DNA of 64,000 nt from Blattamonas nauphoetae (lineage: Eukaryota > Preaxostyla > Oxymonadida): positions 434,001 to 498,000 of the forward strand of contig JARBJD010000013.1 in assembly GCA_033064195.1 (NCBI GenBank), written 5' to 3'. Each line of letters opens with the position of its first letter. Within the stretch, counting starts at the first letter, position 1. Below are positions 1 through 13,085 of this stretch, piece by piece. The notes beneath the pieces are model-generated. The model was not told where the DNA came from. It saw only the letters and a program-made list of their open reading frames with translations, and did not search any database. The position numbers were made by a program, and so were the translations under genes.

Positions 1-394
1 GTGAGTGAGAATCAGAGCATAGAGAGGGAAAAATGAGAGAGAGATGAATGAACTAATTCAGTCAAAAGGGAAAGGGTAGATATAGAGTCGAGAAAGGAAG
101 AGGGAGGAGAGAAGAGCTCGCTCGCTCCATCCCCACAAATGACATGTTTGGGAGGATAGAGATGATGAAATGGATAAAGCATGGCTGTCTCGTACGAGGC
201 GAGCAGCAGACGAGAGAGCAGATTGTTGATGGATGGGAATCATCCTCTGGTGACGTGAATAAGAGAGAGAGAATGAAGAGAAACGAGATGGAAAGAAGAA
301 GTGTATCAGTAACGAAGATGAGGAACGCTTTAAGAAGAGATTCAGATGAAATGATGACATGATAACGATAAATGAAGAGGAAAATTGAAGTGAA
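1..394. other. Gene-free 3' flank of the giant pseudokinase gene
   Basis: No convincing gene is seen. Read on the minus strand, the sense of the neighbouring gene, the stretch is strongly pyrimidine-rich with many CTCT runs. Open frames on both strands here are low-complexity. It probably holds the 3' untranslated and terminator region of the gene ending at 395. Confidence 0.5.
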
Positions 395-3300
395 TCACTG
401 GACATAGATTCCATGCTGACTCCGAACTGTTTTGTCTTCGCGCAGTTGAGACAGCAGCGATGCCAGCGACGGGCGAGTCGATGGATCAGAGGAGAGGCAC
501 ACAGGAATCACCTCTTTCAAGTGTTTGTCATGAACCAGATCCATTCGAGGAATAACCCCAATCTCACTTTGACGAGCGGCGTTCACTGCATCCATCTCTC
601 CAAACGGAACAAGCCCTGTCTCAATCTCCCACATCATCAGACCAAGACTGAACACGGCTGCCTTCTCTTTGTCAATCGATACCTGCTTCTGAACAACTTC
701 AGGCGATTGCCAACGCAGACCCTCAAATTGACCCTCTTTCTTGTTCACCTGCGTCTGAGGTGATCTCAAAGCATCCAGTGGTTTTGAGACAGGTCGAATG
801 TATCCAAAGTGCGATGGAGGGAAGTGTGGATACTGATGACAGTTGTCGAGCGAGTCTGAACTCGGCTGAGTGGTATTGTCGTTCACGGTTTCTGAAAGAG
901 CCAATGAGGTTCCTTCTCGGTCTTCATCCATTCGAAAAAAAGATTCCCGAGGTGTTGTGTTCGATGGAACAGATGTCGTGTTGGCGTTTGTGGAAGTGGC
1001 GTGAATGGGATGGATCGGAGTGGGAGGAGGGTCAGTGCTGGTTGTTGGTTGAGCTTGAACTGTCTGAGGTTCATGCTCTTCTCCCTTCTTCTCCTTCAGC
1101 TGGATGAACATCACATCGTCCTTCCCAAACAGCACCCAATGCGACGACAGGTGCGTCAGAGCTTCTGCGTTCGGATGATGCTTCGCAACTGTCTGAAGCG
1201 CCTCAACCACTTTCAAAACAATCTCCTTTCGGTTCATCTCCTTCTTCTGTCCCCCATGCAATCGCTCGTAAAGCGTGTCTTTTCGATCCATTGTCTGTGC
1301 TGTGAAATCTCCTTCACATTTCATCACCGCCACTTCCAGCGAGTGATCTCTAACTGATCCATCCCTGCAATCAGATTCATCAATCATGCTTTTCTTGAGA
1401 ATCGTTTCTTCGTTTGCTGTTTCAAGACCCGAAAATGTCTTCATTTTGTCAGCTTGAATGAGATCGGTTGTGAGGCTGTTGTTAGTCTCATCGAACAAGT
1501 CGAACTTGATTCCATCACCATCAAGTTGAACTTGGTCAAGTTCTTTCTGAGAAATCAGCGATTCTTTCGTTTGCTTCCTTCTGTGACGAACAACCAGGAT
1601 GATCACCAGAAGCAGCAGGAACAGCGCGATGAGAGATGCAGCGACTGGAATGATGATGCTCACTGCTTGTTTCGCGAGCGATTTCCTTTCGTCTGCTCCA
1701 CTCATCTTCACTTTGAACCATTCCGAGCTCTTTGCGCCCTTTCCATACACCAGACGACCACTCCAAGCGAACGTCTTGTTCAGATCTTTCTCCAGTTCTG
1801 TCTGGTTCAGTTCCAGCGAGATCGTTGTTTCGGTGAAAGAGATGGTTGTCGATGGCGTGAGAGCGAACGAATAAACAGAACTGCTTCCAGAATCCACTCG
1901 CTCTTCAAACACTTCAAGTCCCAATCCACACGGAATCAGCGTCGATCCAACAATCGTCACCGAAAACGTCTTGTTCTTTGTCAACACACACGACGATTTC
2001 GACGACAGTGTGGGAACGAAGAAAGGAGAGAGTAATGATTCATTTCCATTCTCAACTGAACATTCCGATCCTCCAATCCAAAGACTCTTCGATTCAAACT
2101 CCTCCAAATGCAGAGACACGGTCCCGTTTCCACTGCAATCAATGTTGTGTCGAACCGATCCGAAATCAGACTTTGACGGAGTGTTGTCGGAGAAACTCAC
2201 GTTTGTCAAGCTCATCCATCCACCCACCTGCCTGATCCCTCCTTGTCTCCCATTCGAGATGTCCACAGAGTGCAATATCGCCCACGTCGACTCCAATTCC
2301 ACCATTCCTGTCGACCAAGAACACAGCTCTTCAGCGTTTGTGTTGTTTGAGGAGAAGTGTGGGTTTCCAGAGAGATGGCAAGAATCAAGCGACAGTTTGC
2401 TCGACTCCCCATTTCCAGACGCGTTCAAGAAACAGGAACCAGAACAATTCTCAAACGCTAGGTTCTTCAGAGTCACCCGAGAGAACAACGAGAACACAAA
2501 AGGAACAACAGAAAAGGAGACACTCTCGAATGTCGTGTTGTCGATGCTCACCTCACCTCCAACCAAATTCACAAGTTCCAAATCAAACACATCCGACTTC
2601 GCGAACGAACACGAGGTCAGAATCAGTTGGCCAACTCCAGTGGTGAACAGCGTCGAGCATGTCGCAGCATCCAGATCGAAGCAGAGCTGGCTCACCGTCA
2701 GAATGTGAGTCCCTGTCAGATCTCCATCTCGGGAAACTCCCTTCCCCTTCCACATTCACTGTCCCTCGACCGATCTGCGATGTGATCACCAGGTTGTTCG
2801 GAGCAAATGTCACAACAGATGTCAACGATACGGTCTCAATCACAAACAGTTCAAGTGATGCCATCCCTTTCAGGTGAGCGTGGCCTCTTTCCAGTCGCTT
2901 GCACAGTCGCTCCGAATGTCCACACCCATTCGAGTCTCGTCCGTTTGACCCAACGAAAATCGTGCTGGCTCGGAATTCTGTCAGATAGTACAGAAGAGAC
3001 AGCGAGTGGAAAGACGAACTTTCTGTTTCGTTTTGGTCAACTCCAAACAGGAGAGAGTCGTGGGTTGGGGAGGAGAGCGATGACGATGTCCTTTCCCAGT
3101 TGGATGCGGAGATCAGATCTTCGAATCCAAACCCTTCCACAAACACCCACTCCCCTCTGCATCCACTTCCACATCCACACGACGAATCGAACGAGCAGTT
3201 CACAACCAGAGACGACGATCCCACTGATTCCTCACAGCGAACCCAAATCACTCCTCCATCTCCATCCGACTTGCACGATGAGAATGACGACTCAGTCAGA

Positions 3301-6300
3301 CTCAGGAACGACGATGACGAGACTGTTCCACAAACAATCGATCCACTCGAAGAACTGTGGAACGACCTGAACGAGCAAGAGTCAACTGACAGTGATCCAC
3401 TTCCTGACAGCGAGATCAGTGAAGTCGCGAAGCATCCTTCGTTCGTGTCGAATCTGATGAACGAGAGACTGAGTTCATGAATGGGAACCGAAAAGTGGCC
3501 AGACAACGATACGAGAACATCAATAGATGTTTGTTCATCTCCACACACAATCAGATGGTTCCACGAGTTCACCACTTCTCCTGTCAGTGTCGATGCGGTT
3601 TGGAGTGTCACTTGCGATGTCGTCGTGTTCAGAAGATGGCTCGTCGACGATGAGATCGTCTTGCACGGCAATCGAGCGAATCCACATCCTTTCACATCTT
3701 TTCCCAATGAACTCACAAACACCTCGTCCAGTGTTGTCTCCACCAGATAGACCAGAAGAGTGGAAGATGAGAAGATTGGAGAAGAATCTGACGAATCTGA
3801 TCCCCACATCCGATTTTCGTTCACGTCGCCGAATAGGGTTGGATGTCCACTCCAACTCTGAGTATCAATCTGGTTTTCAAGATTTGTTCCTTCAACAAAC
3901 ACCCAATCTCCCTTCATTCCATTCCCACACGAACACTCTGAGAATGTGCCCTTCATCACAATTTGCGATGATTCAGTCGCGGACGAGAGAAGAAGATGAA
4001 TCACTCCTCCACACAAATCAGACTTGCAGTTCGAGAACTGAGAGCTCGTGATGGAGAGGGTGTTGGCTTCCCCAAGTGACGCTGACACAACCGATCCAGA
4101 TGAGGCGGACCAGAATCCAGAGAACGAGCACGACGCGATCGACAATGAACCAGCATTGGAAACTCTCATGAATGGTCCTGCTTTCACGACTGTGGAGAAT
4201 GACACAGACGACACTGTCAGATGACCTTGACTGATCGAGAATGAACCCAACTCCACCACTTCCACTTCCACTCCAACCTCCTCGTTCTTTTGTGTGTTCG
4301 CACTGATCGTGATTTCTGAGTTTGGCTGCTCCAGTGCCTCTGCCAGGGAGAAGGAAGAGTCAATCACAATCTTCCCACCACTCACCAGCTGCGTCAGACA
4401 GAACGAGAGCGTCTGTTGCGGAAGACAAGCGTGCCCACCTTTCACTGCATCCACTCCTTCACGACGAACATGAATCACTCCAGACTCCCTTTCATACCAT
4501 TCGTACAGAATGCTCTCCACAACTCCATTCACTGATCCCGCCAGCTTCTTCCTCTCTTCCAACGAGAAGAATCCAATTTCAGGAATCTCTGGTTTGAACT
4601 TCTTCATTTCTCCACTTCCTGCAATCGAAGCAAAAGTGTCTCCAATCATCAGCAGATGAGATCCTGTCCCGTTCGACCGGATCGATGACACACACTCAGA
4701 AGAGTCCACAACCAACGATCCTCCATTTTCCACAACAACAGCACTCCCTTCTGACGAGTGACCAAACACAACATTTGAGATCTTTGACGACCCAAGATCA
4801 ACAATTCCTGCTTGTCCAACACTGATGAGTGATGTCACGAACGACGAAAGAACCAGCGCATTCTCTGATGACGATCCACCAATCACACACTCGTCCACAT
4901 CCAGAGTCCCACACTTCACAGCGAACAGCGTTGGAGAGATGCTGCTCGAGTCGAAGCAGACGATCAGCAATTTCATTGTCACAGTGATCCCATTCCCATC
5001 CACTTCAACCATTCCAGATTTTGTCAACGAAACAACTCGCTTAGTCGATGTTGAGGATGTCAATGTCGCTGACGTCACAACTTCCAGTTTCGAGATCAGC
5101 GAGATGTCTGATTCAATCCAAACTGTGTTCAATCCATCTCGGAGTGACGTGTGTGCGCTCTCCAGTGTCGAGCAGATCAACTGTTTCGATCCACAGAATG
5201 GATGAGTACTCGCTTTGTTCCCAGTTCCTCCTGCCACAATCTTTCCAACTGGTCGGAACAGATAGAAAAGAAGAGACGCTTCATCCCATTCAGAAGACGA
5301 CGACAGTGTCGAATCTTTTCCCCAAAGTGACTCTATCGGCGTCGCTTCCGAGAATGTCCCTTCTCAATTCGCTGGTGAAATCTGGTTTTCAAGATTTGTT
5401 CCTTCAACAAACACCCAATCTCCCTTCATTCCATTCCCACACGAACACTCTGAGAATGTGCCCTTCATCTCAATTTGCGATGATTCAGTCGCGGACGAGA
5501 GAAGAAGATGAATCACTCCTCCACACAAATCAGACTTGCAGTTCGAGAACTGAGAGCTCGTGATGGAGAGGGTGTTGGCTTCCCCAAGTGACGCTGACAC
5601 AACCGATCCAGATGAGGCGGACCAGAATCCAGAGAACGAGCACGACGCGATCGACAATGAACCAGCATTGGAAACTCTCATGAATGGTCCTGCTTTCACG
5701 ACTGTGGAGAATGACACAGATGAGACTGTCAGATGACCTTGACTGATCGAGAATGAACCCAACTCCACCACTTCCACTTCCACTCCAACCTCCTCGTTCT
5801 TTTGTGTGTTCGCACTGATCGTGATTTCTGAGTTTGGCTGCTCCAGTGCCTCTGCCAGGGAGAAGGAAGAGTCAATCACAATCTTCCCACCACTCACCAG
5901 CTGCGTCAGACAGAACGAGAGCGTCTGTTGCGGAAGACAAGCGTGCCCACCTTTCACTGCATCCACTCCTTCACGACGAACATGAATCACTCCAGACTCC
6001 CTTTCATACCATTCGTACAGAATGCTCTCCACAACTCCATTCACTGATCCCGCCAGCTTCTTCCTCTCTTCCAACGAGAAGAATCCAATTTCAGGAATCT
6101 CTGGTTTGAACTTCTTCATTTCTCCACTTCCTGCAATCGGAAGCAAAAGTGTCTCCAATCATCAGCAGATGAGATCCTGTCCCGTTCGACCGGATCGATG
6201 ACACACACTCAGAAGAGTCCACAACCAACGATCCTCCATTTTCCACAACAACAGCACTCCCTTCTGACGAGTGACCAAACACAACATTTGAGATCTTTGA

Positions 6301-9300
6301 CGACCCAAGATCAACAATTCCTGCTTGTCCAACACTGATGAGTGATGTCACGAACGACGAAAGAACCAGCGCATTCTCTGATGACGATCCACCAATCACA
6401 CACTCGTCCACATCCAGAGTCCCACACTTCACAGCGAACAGCGTTGGAGAGATGCTGCTCGAGTCGAAGCAGACGATCAGCAATTTCATTGTCACAGTGA
6501 TCCCATTCCCATCCACTTCAACCATTCCAGATTTTGTCAACGAAACAACTCGCTTAGTCGATGTTGAGGATGTCAATGTCGCTGACGTCACAACTTCCAG
6601 TTTCGAGATCAGCGAGATGTCTGATTCAATCCAAACTGTGTTCAATCCATCTCGGAGTGACGTGTGTGCGCTCTCCAGTGTCGAGCAGATCAACTGTTTC
6701 GATCCACAGAATGGATGAGTACTCGCTTTGTTCCCAGTTCCTCCTGCCACAATCTTTCCAACTGGTCGGAACAGATAGAAAAGAAGAGACGCTTCATCCC
6801 ATTCAGAAGACGACGACAGTGTCGAATCTTTTCCCCAAAGTGACTCCATCGGCGTCGCTTCCGAGAATGTCCCTTCCCAATTCGCTGGTGAAATCTGGTT
6901 TTCAAGATTTGTTCCTTCAACAAACACCCAATCTCCCTTCATTCCATTCCCACACGAACACTCTGAGAATGTGCCCTTCATCTCAATTTGCGATGATTCA
7001 GTCGCGGACGAGAGAAGAAGATGAATCACTCCTCCAGACAAATCAGACTTGCAGTTCGAGAACTGAGAGCTCGTGATGGAGAGGGTGTTGGCTTCCCCAA
7101 GTGACGCTGACACAACCGATCCAGATGAGGCGGACCAGAATCCAGAGAACGAGCACGACGCGATCGACAATGAACCAGCATTGGAAACTCTCATGAATGG
7201 TCCTGCTTTCACGACTGTGGAGAATGACACAGATGAGACTGTCAGATGACCTTGACTGATCGAGAATGAACCCAACTCCACCACTTCCACTTCCACTCCA
7301 ACCTCCTCGTTCTTTTGTGTGTTCGCACTGATCGTGATTTCTGAGTTTGGCTGCTCCAGTGCCTCTGCCAGGGAGAAGGAAGAGTCAATCACAATCTTCC
7401 CACCACTCACCAGCTGCGTCAGACAGAACGAGAGCGTCTGTTGCGGAAGACAAGCGTGCCCACCTTTCACTGCATCCACTCCTTCACGACGAACATGAAT
7501 CACTCCAGACTCCCTTTCATACCATTCGTACAGAATGCTCTCCACAACTCCATTCACTGATCCCGCCAGCTTCTTCCTCTCTTCCAACGAGAAGAATCCA
7601 ATTTCAGGAATCTCTGGTTTGAACTTCTTCATTTCTCCACTTCCTGCAATCGGAAGCAAAAGTGTCTCCAATCATCAGCAGATGAGATCCTGTCCCGTTC
7701 GACCGGATCGATGACACACACTCAGAAGAGTCCACAACCAACGATCCTCCATTTTCCACAACAACAGCACTCCCTTCTGACGAGTGACCAAACACAACAT
7801 TTGAGATCTTTGACGACCCAAGATCAACAATTCCTGCTTGTCCAACACTGATGAGTGATGTCACGAACGACGAAAGAACCAGCGCATTCTCTGATGACGA
7901 TCCACCAATCACACACTCGTCCACATCCAGAGTCCCACACTTCACAGCGAACAGCGTTGGAGAGATGCTGCTCGAGTCGAAGCAGACGATCAGCAATTTC
8001 ATTGTCACAGTGATCCCATTCCCATCCACTTCAACCATTCCAGATTTTGTCAACGAAACAACTCGCTTAGTCGATGTTGAGGATGTCAATGTCGCTGACG
8101 TCACAACTTCCAGTTTCGAGATCAGCGAGATGTCTGATTCAATCCAAACTGTGTTCAATCCATCTCGGAGTGACGTGTGTGCGCTCTCCAGTGTCGAGCA
8201 GATCAACTGTTTCGATCCACAGAATGGATGAGTACTCGCTTTGTTCCCAGTTCCTCCTGCCACAATCTTTCCAACTGGTCGGAACAGATAGAAAAGGAGA
8301 GACGCTTCATTCCACTCCAAAGATGACGACAGTGTCGAATCTTTTCCCCAAAGCGACTCCATCGGCGTCGTTTCCGAGAATGTCCCTTCCCAACTCGGTG
8401 GTGAAATCTGAGTTTGAAGATTCGTTCCTTCAACAAGAACCAGATGGCCTGTCCCCAAAGAAGGGATGCATCTTTCAAATGTCACATGTTTCACTGTCAT
8501 CGATGTTTCTGTTGCGAGATGAACCAGCGACGACGATGAGAACGAAAATCCACAAATCGAAACTGTGTCGAGAACAACATTCGCTGTCGCCGAGTTCACA
8601 GAGATCAGAGCCTCAGAGAGAGAACAGCTTGGCAATTCGGTTGTGTTTAACAAACTCGAAACCAGCTCTAGTGATCCTCCATTCACACAAATCACACTTT
8701 CTGACAATGTCGACCCAGAAGAAGCAATCATCCCACAATTCTCGATTCTCAGCGAATCTCCTGTCGACGCTACAACAAACAGTCCATGTCCTTCTCGAAT
8801 CTTCAAGTCCATGTTCGAAACTGAGAATACTGCATTGTTTTCAATCGTGAACAGAGCAGAGCCAGCTGTTGACTTCGAGTCCATCTCAACAATCGTTCGT
8901 GTCGTGTTGCATTTCGTTTGATCCGACGCTGTCGTTCCAGTCAACTTCACGTTCTGGTCACTCACGTTCATCGGCTGTTCAGTGTATGTCATGTTCCAAA
9001 CAAACTGCGTCTTCATCTCGATGTACTTTCCATCCTGCTTCGATCGAAGGCTGTTCATCGCATATCCAAGTGTCGCACAGAACGTCGATGTCCATTTGCA
9101 CTCCTCGCTGTTTGTTCCACTCATTCCTGTCGTCAGTTCTTTCACTGATCCATTCACTGACACTGTCGGCAGAGGAATCAGAAGACCAATATCCACTTTC
9201 TCTTCCTCTGTCTTCCCCAGATCTTCAATCACAACGTGGAACCAGTCACTCAGCGATCCTCCTCCGAATGACCCAATTTCAGAAATCGTCTTCGACCCAA

Positions 9301-12300
9301 AAACACTCTTTCCCACAAAAACATCGTTTCCAGACACTGTCGCCTTGTTTCCTGAGAATCGAGCGTGGTTGATCTTGTCGGTGAAGAAGCTGATGGGATT
9401 GGAGATCGACGAAGAGCCTTCCACACAAATTGCTCCTCCTCTCTCCGCCGCCTCACAGTTCTCAAAAGTGGTGGAATATGTGGATGTTGTTGGGTGAATG
9501 ACTTGAAGATAATTCGTCCCTGTCGCTTCGAACCAGATTGCTCCCCCGTTCTTCGACTGACAGCCTTCAAACTTTGATCCGTCGATAGTGACAATGGTGG
9601 ACGTGGCATGAACCACACTTCCGTTTCCAGTTGATGTGATTTGCGGGAATGTCGTCTGTTCAAGTTTGATGGTTCCTCCCGTCCCTTCGATCATCGCACA
9701 GTCGGCGAATGACAGAATTGGAAGAGTAACTTCTGACAACGTAACTGTTCCTGCCGACAGCGAAAACAGTGGAATAGTCAACGGCGTCACGGTGCAGTTC
9801 ATTTCAATCAGTTCTTTGCTGAAAACGAACGTTCCCGTTGAATCCCGAACGACGAATGGAGTCACAGATGGGATTGCGTTGAAGATAAAAATCCTGTCGA
9901 CGAATTGGAGGACGGCATTCTTGCCAACTGTGACGAGAGTTTCGGACGATGTTGAAGCAACCACGATCGGCGAACGCCATCTCACTTGGACATCTTCTGC
10001 GAGGAGGGGGTGGAGAGGGACAGTTAATCCATTCAGAAGTGGGTTGATTGATGAGCAATGCTTGTAGGTCTGTTCTATCATTTCTTTGATCGATGAGAAT
10101 TGCACCAGTGGAACTCCTTGGAAATACTTTCCAGCGAGCGGAAAAGAGATGCCATTAGCTGCGAAACCGTAATCGGCGAGAGGAGAGAGGCGAGTTGGGA
10201 CTCCGAGACGAAGGTAGCTGATTTGGGGGCTGAAAGAGCTGACAGTGGTTGTGGAGATTCTGTTCGAGCTGAAGCCTTCCACAACCATGTCATGAGCTTT
10301 GAGAACGGTTCCGTTCGTTGTAGTTGAGTCCATTTTGGCTTTGTTGTAAAAGAAATACACTTTGACAAATTTCAGGTAGGCTGAAGTTGTCGTTCCTTTG
10401 AGATTGAGGGCTCCTGCCACTCCAGACGAGGAGCAATTCCCGAAGTCCGAACTGTCGAAGTCGATTCGTCCAGATGACTCCGAATCGATGCAGCTCGCTC
10501 CTTCTCCGTTTGTCCGAGTGATCAGCATGAAATATGTGCCCAGCACGTGAAGAGACGCAGAGCCAGAGACTGACACGAAAGCCGAGCTCGTCAAGTTGAC
10601 TTTGTCAAACCAGCAGCGGAACAGCGTCGTCGTCCCTTTCGAGATCGAGATCAGAGAAGACGAATGCGAGCTGATCTCGTCGATTCGGATGAAAGAGAGG
10701 CGGAGCACACCCTCTTCCGACATCCCAACAACAATCGTGGTTGCTGTCGAAGGGAGCAGTGTCATCGAACGCAGTGTCACATTTCCACCTGATCCAACTT
10801 TCATCCCTCCAGACACCACTGTCGTGAAGAACGACGAGTCGCGAACCCATCCATTCCCAACCAGCTCCACCGACCCCGAAACAGTTCGTGTTGCATCGCT
10901 GAATGTTCCTGTCCCGATCAGAACACGATTCCTTCCAGTTGTGCTGAATGTGAGGAGAGCATCTGCGACTGTTTGGCAAGGCACAGCTTCCGAGCATGTC
11001 GATCCTGACCCATCCGCTGCAACTGACAGTTTGTGCTCGTAATCTGTCTTCGTTGAAGGGTCAGGAAGGAGAATCTCCGCCTGTGGATAGACACCATTCA
11101 CAAGTGCTGAAGAATAATAACTGATCTTCGGTGCAGATGATGTCGATGTGCAGCCAATCACCAACAGAGCATTCAAAATTGGACCCCCTGAATCGGTAAA
11201 GATATCATTGCCGCTGTAATGTTGTCCTTCAGTCGCTGTATTCCCTTCGAAATGACAATCTTCGAGAAGTCCCGTTGTTAAGGACCATCCGGCTATCGCT
11301 CCTCCCCTCGTTGCTGAATTTTGCTTGAAAATGGTTTGAAAGAAGGAGAGACATTGCCTGTGAACTGATACACATCCTCCAACACCACTAACTTTATTGT
11401 TTTCGAACAGACAGTCTGCAACATTGAGATCGCCTCCACTGCTTTGTGTTATTATGCCTCCATTTCCTTTCACATTGACGTTGGAGAAGACACACCCAAA
11501 AACATGGACGACATACGTGCCGCTGGAGAGGCTGATAGCACGAGTGTTCGACCTGTCTGTGGGTGAGGTGAAAGTGGAACCGGTTAAGATGACGTTCATA
11601 GAGCTGAGGACGAATATGATGGTGTGTTCGTTGACTGCTTCGTTGGCGACGCCGTAGAGACATGTGAGGTCATCGATGGTGAGTGTTGCGAAGGTTCCAG
11701 GGAGGGGGCTGACCCAGAGAAATCGGGCGTAGAATGATGAAGTGGTGTTGGCTGTGAACGAGCAACTGCGAATGGTGACGTCGTCTTCATTGTTTTGGAG
11801 GTTGAGAAATAAGCTGTTCGCGGTTGGGTCGACTGTGGTAAGGGTACATGCGATGAAAAGAATGGGACTTGTCAGATTTGGCAATTTGAAGCGATCTGAG
11901 TCAAGGCTTGGATCGTACGTCTGCCCAACAAACGTGTAATTGGATGGGTTGTGTTGGTGAGTGTCTGCATTGATGCACTGAGTGAACGACGTGTTGATGC
12001 ATGAAAAGGCATGCTGGGACTCAAGTGGAGCAAACAGGGATCCATCGAAGATGTCCAGAGCGTCTTCGATTTGCGACTTCACGACTCGTTCGGCAATGGT
12101 CATTGGAGAGACCCTTGGCAGGCTGGTCGCGTCTGTTCTGCTGATATTGGCCAGAAATGCGTCTGAGATTGTTGAGGAGATTTGCGGAGAATGCTCATTG
12201 GCATTCGCGAACAGGAATCCAGTGTTCGAGTGGACTTGGAGCGACGACAGAGTATTCCCGACAAAGGCGACTGAATGGCTTGAAAGTGGTTGGATGCTGT

Positions 12301-12886
12301 CCTGGACAGTGCAGAGTGGGGTGATAGTCTGCGCAATCAGATCCAATCGGCAGTTCTTGATCGTGAGATGATTCGCTGTTTCCGCTGTTGCCGTTGTTGG
12401 AGATGAAAGAACGAAAAGTGACTCACCACCAACGAATACAAACGAACAGTTGTCTGTGGAGAGTGTGGAGCCAGCGAGGGACGCGATTGAGGGTTGGTGA
12501 GTTTGAGCTGTTTTTTCCACGTTCGAAGTGTATGAAAGGTCTTTGGCCAAATCAAACTTGATGCTCCGGAGAGAAAGTGTGGTGTTTGTGAGTCTGAACA
12601 AGTGTGGTGAATTGGCAGAAGCGTCGTTGGCGATGAAGTGACATGATGAAGAGCCAATCAAAGTCATCTCAGTGTTGGAGAGCAGCATTTCTGAAACTTC
12701 ATAAACACCATCTAACGAAAGGGATGGTGGTGATGGGGCTTGTCTGGCGATGCTCAGCTCGTTTGAAACTACAGAATTCAGGTTTCTGTGATGTTGTTGA
12801 GACGATTGTGAATATGGCGAGGCTAGATCTGGTGGAATCGGGCCAGCTGATAAATGAAGAAAGAGTGTGAATAAGATGTTGAACAT
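395..12886 (-). pseudogene. Giant beta-helix receptor-like pseudokinase gene, frame-broken
   Basis: One gene read leftwards from an ATG at 12886 that opens a hydrophobic signal peptide (MFNILFTLFLHLSAG) to a TGA at 395, about 4,100 codons. The ectodomain is Ser/Thr/Val-rich with short repeating strands (SLxxSSFS-like coils), typical of right-handed parallel beta-helix adhesins. It is punctuated by modules carrying CGxxxxPC. A membrane helix near 1570-1655 (IIIPVAASLIALFLLLLVII) is followed by basic residues and, at about 420-740, a kinase-like C-lobe: WQSPE for APE, then AVFSLGLMMWEIETG and a final RPSL. The catalytic loop reads HLSSHWVLFG, with no HRD aspartate, DFG or glycine loop, so it is a pseudokinase. 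Frame breaks seen: a one-base shift near 2725, a TGA at 5364-5366 where sister units have TGG, and an extra G at 6139-6140 and at 7652-7653. Pseudogene or assembly errors are both possible. An alternative is several shorter genes, but sequence continuity favours one. Confidence 0.72.
3871..8295 (-). repeat. Intragenic tandem repeat, ~2.9 units of 1512-1513 bp
   Basis: Units start near 3871, 5384 and 6896. The last decays into a diverged sequence after about 8295. The unit is 1512 bp (504 codons) where no base has been gained, so the amplification was in frame; the second and third units carry one extra G. Only a handful of substitutions separate the units, so they arose recently, probably by unequal crossing-over, and have been homogenised. 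Each unit encodes two beta-helix blocks and one CG...C module, from GTNLENQI through SHLLMIGDTFAS. Confidence 0.93.
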
Positions 12887-13085
12887 CCTCCCCTAACTCT
12901 TATAACTATTGTGTGTTGAGATCGAGTCCATTCTTTGAGACTTCACTATTCAGAAAAAGAGTTCAAGCCAAATGTTAGCACGTGTGAATCGGAAAAAACA
13001 GAACGACTTCACTTGTGAATGATGAAAAAAACTTCAAACACAAAAATCAAAAATAGCCGACAAAAACCGCGGCTGTTGGATCAGT

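Noticed and set aside
2690-2755. A 25-nt intron (GTTTCC...GACAG) to explain the frame change in the giant gene
   Set aside because: Well-supported introns in this window are about 35 nt or longer, and a one-base shift between EGEGSF and DGDLTGTH explains the change more simply.
4322-7622. Three identical 91-codon plus-strand frames (MAAPVPLPGRRKSQ)
   Set aside because: They are antisense shadows of the tandem repeat units and recur only because the units do.
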